Of a stretch of 50,003 bases of DNA, positions 46,838 through 50,003 are shown piece after piece. Position 1 is the stretch's first letter. Each line of letters opens with the position of its first letter. The translations under genes were made by a program, and so were the position numbers. Source of the stretch: Bacillota bacterium (lineage in GTDB: Bacteria; Bacillota; Clostridia; Peptostreptococcales; Anaerovoracaceae); contig JAFUCA010000013.1 in NCBI GenBank assembly GCA_017459895.1, positions 1 through 50,003 of the forward strand, written 5' to 3'. The notes beneath the pieces were generated by a model that had not been told where the DNA came from, ran no database searches, and worked only from the letters and a program-made list of their open reading frames with translations.

Positions 46838-49800
46838 ATGGCGTTCACACACCTTCATGTACATACCGAATACAGCCTGCTGGACGGAGCATCCAGGATC
46901 AGCGATATCGTGGCCAGAGCGAAGGAACTGGGCATGGATTCGCTGGCGATTACGGATCACGGGGTCATGTTCGGGGTCATTGATTTTTATCGGGAGTGTC
47001 AGAAACAGGGCATCCATCCGGTCATCGGCTGTGAGGTCTACACCGCGGCGAGAACCCGTTTCGATAAGGATGCGGAGAAGGATAAACTGATGGGCCATCT
47101 GGTGCTTCTGGCCGAAACGGATCAGGGGTACCGAAACCTGATGAAGATCGTTTCGGAGAGCTTCCGTCATGGCTTCTACTACAAACCGCGGGTCGACAGG
47201 GAACTGCTGAAGCAGTATTCCGAGGGTCTGATCGCGCTCTCCGCATGTCTTGCGGGAAATGTGCAGCGCTGCCTTCTGAACGGGAATTACGAGGGCGCCC
47301 GCGCAGAAGCGCTGGAGATGTCCCGGATCTTCGGGGAGGGGAACTTCTTCCTGGAGCTGCAGGATCAGGGTCTGGAGGAAGAGGCCAGGATTCTGCCGGA
47401 TATGATCCGCCTCCATGAAGAGACGGGCCTGCCTTTGGTCGCGACCAACGATGTGCATTACGTTCGCCAGGAGGATGCGAAGGCGCAGGATGTGCTGATG
47501 TGCATCCAGACGGGTGCGACGATCGATGAGCCGAACCGGATGCGTTTTCAGGGCGATCAGTTCTATCTGAAATCCGAAGAGGAGATGCGTCTTCTGTTCG
47601 CCGGATTCCCCGAAGCGCTGGAAAATACGCACAGGATCGCCCAGCGCTGCAATGTGGAATTCACCTTCGGAGAGCTTCACCTGCCGGATTTCACGGCCCC
47701 GGAGGGCATGACCAACCGGGAATATCTGCGTCATCTGTGCGAAACCGGTCTCAGGGAGCGGTACGGAAGTCCCGATGCGTCCCTCATCCAAAGGCTGGAC
47801 TACGAGCTGACGACCATCGAGAACATGGGATACGTCGAGTATTTTCTCATTGTCTGGGATTTCATCAATTACGCGAAGAGCCGGAACATCATGGTCGGGC
47901 CGGGCCGGGGGTCCGCTGCGGGAAGCATCGTTGCCTATACCCTGCGGATCACAGACGTCGACCCGATCAAATACGGACTGATCTTTGAACGGTTCCTGAA
48001 TCCGGAGCGGGTCAGCATGCCGGATATCGACATCGACTTCTGCTACGAACGGCGGGGGGAAGTCATCGATTACGTTACAGAGAAATACGGCGCGGACAAT
48101 GTATCCCAGATCATCACCTTCGGCACCATGAAGGCGAAGCAGGCGGTGCGGGATGTCGGACGGGTGCTGAATGTCAGCTATCAGGACACGGATGCCATCG
48201 CCAAGGCCATTCCTTTCGCGCTGAACATGACCATCGACCGGGCCCTGGACATGAGTCCGGATCTCAAGGCGAAATATGAAGAGGACGTTCAGGCGCGCCA
48301 GGTCATCGACATGGCGAAGGCGATCGAAGGAATGCCCCGGCACGCTTCGACCCATGCGGCGGGCGTCGTGATCTCGAAGAAAGCCCTGGACGAATACGTT
48401 CCGCTCTATCTGACCGATAAGGGTCTGGCGACCCAGTTCAATATGACGACCATCGAGGAGCTGGGGCTTCTCAAGATGGACTTTCTGGGTCTGCGAAATC
48501 TGACGATCATACGGGATGCCCTCGAAATGATCGAAACGAATCATGGGGTGAAGATCGATTTCGCTCAGATGGAATACGATGATCCGAAGGTGTACGAGAC
48601 CATCTCCGGCGGCAACACCATGGGGATCTTCCAGCTGGAGAGCGGCGGGATGACCTCCTTCATGAAGAATCTGAAGCCGGACTGCTTTGAAGATATCGTT
48701 GCGGGGATTGCGCTGTACCGGCCGGGTCCGATGGCATCGATTCCCACCTATATCGATAACAAGAAGAATCCCCAGCATGTCACCTACATTCACGAGAGCC
48801 TGCGGCCGATCCTGGACGTTACCTACGGCTGCATGGTCTATCAGGAGCAGGTCATGCAGATCGTCCGGGATCTGGGCGGTTATTCCTACGGCCGGTCCGA
48901 TCTGGTCCGCCGGGCCATGAGCAAGAAGAAACGGGCGGTCATGCTGGAGGAGAAGGAGATCTTCATCCACGGCAAAACCGATGAACAGGGAAATGTGGAG
49001 ATCGCCGGATGCGTGAGAAACGGGATTCCCCAGGAAGCGGCAGAGGAGATCTACAATCAGATGATCAGCTTCGCCGAATACGCATTCAACAAATCCCATG
49101 CGGCGGCTTACGCCGTATTGGCATATGAGACGGCGTATCTGAAGACCCACTATCCGGTGGAGTTTATGGCAGCGCTGATGACCAGCGTCATGGGAGATGC
49201 CGCTTCGATGGCGAACTACATCCACAACTGCCGGGAGATGGGGATCGAGGTGCTTCCTCCGGACATCAATGAGAGCAGCGAGAAGTTCACCTGCCTCTAC
49301 GATAAAGATGATACCCGGCGTCAGCACGGCAAGATCCGTTTCGGACTGCTGGGCATCAAGAATCTGGGAAAAGGCGCCATCGAGGCCATCATCGAGGCCA
49401 GGGAGCAGAAGGGCTGTCCGGCCGACATCTTCCGCTTCATTGAGAATCTCGACATCCATAGGGTCAACCGCAAGGGAATCGAGAGCCTGATCAAGGCAGG
49501 CGCGCTGGATTGCCTGAGCGGCAGCCGCGCGGCCCATCTGGTCGTCTATGAGAGGCTGCTGGATGCGGCGCAGTCCGATGCCAAGCACAATATCGAAGGC
49601 CAGCTGTCCCTCTTTCAGATCAATGCGGACGCGATGGAGGAGAGTTCCGTGCGGCCTCAGCTGCCGGACGTAGCGGAATTCGGTCAGGATGTGCTGATCG
49701 CGCAGGAGAAGGAAATGCTGGGTGTCTACATCACGGCTCATCCCCTGCAGGAGTACGACGAAATGATCTCCCGGTTGGTAACCGTCACCTCCGGCCAGCT

Positions 49801-50003
49801 TTTGGAGGTACTGGATCAGGAGAACGAAGGAATGGAGGCGGCCGCGGATGCAGAGGTCACGGACGGTATGATCGCCACCATGGCCGGTATCGTCACCGGG
49901 AAGAAGACCCTGATCACGAAAAACAATCAGCTGATGGCCTTGGTCGATCTGGAGGATCTCTACGGCACCGTCGAGGTCGTGGTCTTCCCCAATATCTATG
50001 AGA
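46838..50003 (+). CDS. dnaE: DNA polymerase III alpha subunit DnaE (3' end beyond the window)
   Basis: 1055 codons are visible. The PHP domain starts FTHLHVHTEYSLLDGASRIS (residues about 3-22) and shows AITDHGVMFG and ATNDVHYV. The polymerase core has VGPGRGSAAGSIVAYTLRIT and PDIDIDFCYERRGEVIDYV with the catalytic aspartates, then LYRPGPMASIPTYID. The tandem HhH region (about 880-910) and the start of the OB domain follow. It is a DnaE-type replicative polymerase without the PolC exonuclease insertion. GAAAGGA precedes the ATG. The frame is intact to the last base, so the missing C-terminus is only due to the window edge. Confidence 0.97.
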   Translation, partial: MAFTHLHVHTEYSLLDGASRISDIVARAKELGMDSLAITDHGVMFGVIDFYRECQKQGIHPVIGCEVYTAARTRFDKDAEKDKLMGHLVLLAETDQGYRNLMKIVSESFRHGFYYKPRVDRELLKQYSEGLIALSACLAGNVQRCLLNGNYEGARAEALEMSRIFGEGNFFLELQDQGLEEEARILPDMIRLHEETGLPLVATNDVHYVRQEDAKAQDVLMCIQTGATIDEPNRMRFQGDQFYLKSEEEMRLLFAGFPEALENTHRIAQRCNVEFTFGELHLPDFTAPEGMTNREYLRHLCETGLRERYGSPDASLIQRLDYELTTIENMGYVEYFLIVWDFINYAKSRNIMVGPGRGSAAGSIVAYTLRITDVDPIKYGLIFERFLNPERVSMPDIDIDFCYERRGEVIDYVTEKYGADNVSQIITFGTMKAKQAVRDVGRVLNVSYQDTDAIAKAIPFALNMTIDRALDMSPDLKAKYEEDVQARQVIDMAKAIEGMPRHASTHAAGVVISKKALDEYVPLYLTDKGLATQFNMTTIEELGLLKMDFLGLRNLTIIRDALEMIETNHGVKIDFAQMEYDDPKVYETISGGNTMGIFQLESGGMTSFMKNLKPDCFEDIVAGIALYRPGPMASIPTYIDNKKNPQHVTYIHESLRPILDVTYGCMVYQEQVMQIVRDLGGYSYGRSDLVRRAMSKKKRAVMLEEKEIFIHGKTDEQGNVEIAGCVRNGIPQEAAEEIYNQMISFAEYAFNKSHAAAYAVLAYETAYLKTHYPVEFMAALMTSVMGDAASMANYIHNCREMGIEVLPPDINESSEKFTCLYDKDDTRRQHGKIRFGLLGIKNLGKGAIEAIIEAREQKGCPADIFRFIENLDIHRVNRKGIESLIKAGALDCLSGSRAAHLVVYERLLDAAQSDAKHNIEGQLSLFQINADAMEESSVRPQLPDVAEFGQDVLIAQEKEMLGVYITAHPLQEYDEMISRLVTVTSGQLLEVLDQENEGMEAAADAEVTDGMIATMAGIVTGKKTLITKNNQLMALVDLEDLYGTVEVVVFPNIYE

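Larger units (their letters stand above)
3618..47798. repeat. Dispersed 10-mer CAAAGGCTGG, 15 copies across the window
   Basis: Exact copies on the plus strand start at 3618, 5588, 7558, 13758, 16571, 22803, 35098, 38404, 40484 and 47789. On the minus strand (CCAGCCTTTG) they start at 8156, 14921, 18154, 33116 and 43023. Eleven carry a G before the core. Copies lie in genes in all frames, sense and antisense, and in four intergenic places. Chance would give about 0.1 copies of a given 10-mer on both strands in 50 kb. Function unknown. Confidence 0.85.

Overview
The window reads as chromosomal DNA of an anaerobic, low-oxygen-lifestyle member of the Bacillota, most likely class Clostridia, with a fairly high GC content for that group. 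The pointers are strong AGGAGG-type ribosome binding sites, sigma-A style promoters with an extended -10, butyrate kinase, a single-chain pyruvate carboxylase, rubredoxin, a LysO-type exporter, DUF3048 and G5/3D cell-envelope proteins, and a TPP riboswitch driving a ThiXYZ-type transporter. Genus or species cannot be named from the sequence alone. There are no rRNA or tRNA genes and no CRISPR array.

Bases 1 to about 6300 are an accessory, visibly AT-richer segment. It holds the 5' end of an IS21-type istA, the 3' stump of a surface protein, a small conserved hypothetical protein, a DinJ/RelB-PIN toxin-antitoxin pair flanked by short repeats, a Fic protein, an amidohydrolase remnant, a LysR-LysE regulator/exporter pair, and about 1 kb of mostly non-coding DNA rich in inverted repeats. 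From about 6.3 kb the sequence becomes GC-rich and gene-dense.

6.3-16.7 kb: a zinc-ribbon protein and a two-component system that share a tandem-repeat operator; HxlR regulator divergent from an NADPH/FMN oxidoreductase; G5/3D protein; phosphoglucomutase; a heavy-metal-associated membrane protein behind a palindromic promoter; and a TPP-riboswitch operon (thiamine-binding protein, permease, lipoprotein receptor, ATPase). 16.7-22.0 kb: an MFS exporter, two tandem HypB-type GTPases translationally chained to butyrate kinase, and a DUF3048 lipoprotein. 22.0-26.2 kb: a candidate structured non-coding RNA, a zinc/manganese-type ABC transporter pair, LarE, then QueD and FolE2. 26.2-36.4 kb: a repeat protein plus EcsC-family protein, an ArsB/NhaD-type transporter, MBL hydrolase, acyl-CoA ligase, rubredoxin, exonuclease III, radical SAM protein, polysaccharide deacetylase, uracil-DNA glycosylase, LysO. 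36.4-50.0 kb: TypA/BipA, an NTPase, a tiny coiled-coil-like ORF, a methyltransferase and a Crp/Fnr regulator linked by matching palindromes, pyruvate carboxylase, an L,D-transpeptidase and the start of dnaE.

The signals that gene annotation does not explain are: (i) a 10-mer, CAAAGGCTGG, present 15 times on either strand in several reading frames; (ii) a set of genes whose ATG lies exactly 6 nt after a -10 hexamer with no Shine-Dalgarno, implying leaderless mRNAs; (iii) two pairs of matching operators; and (iv) a roughly 300-nt promoter-to-terminator non-coding transcript. These are the best candidates for undescribed biology here.
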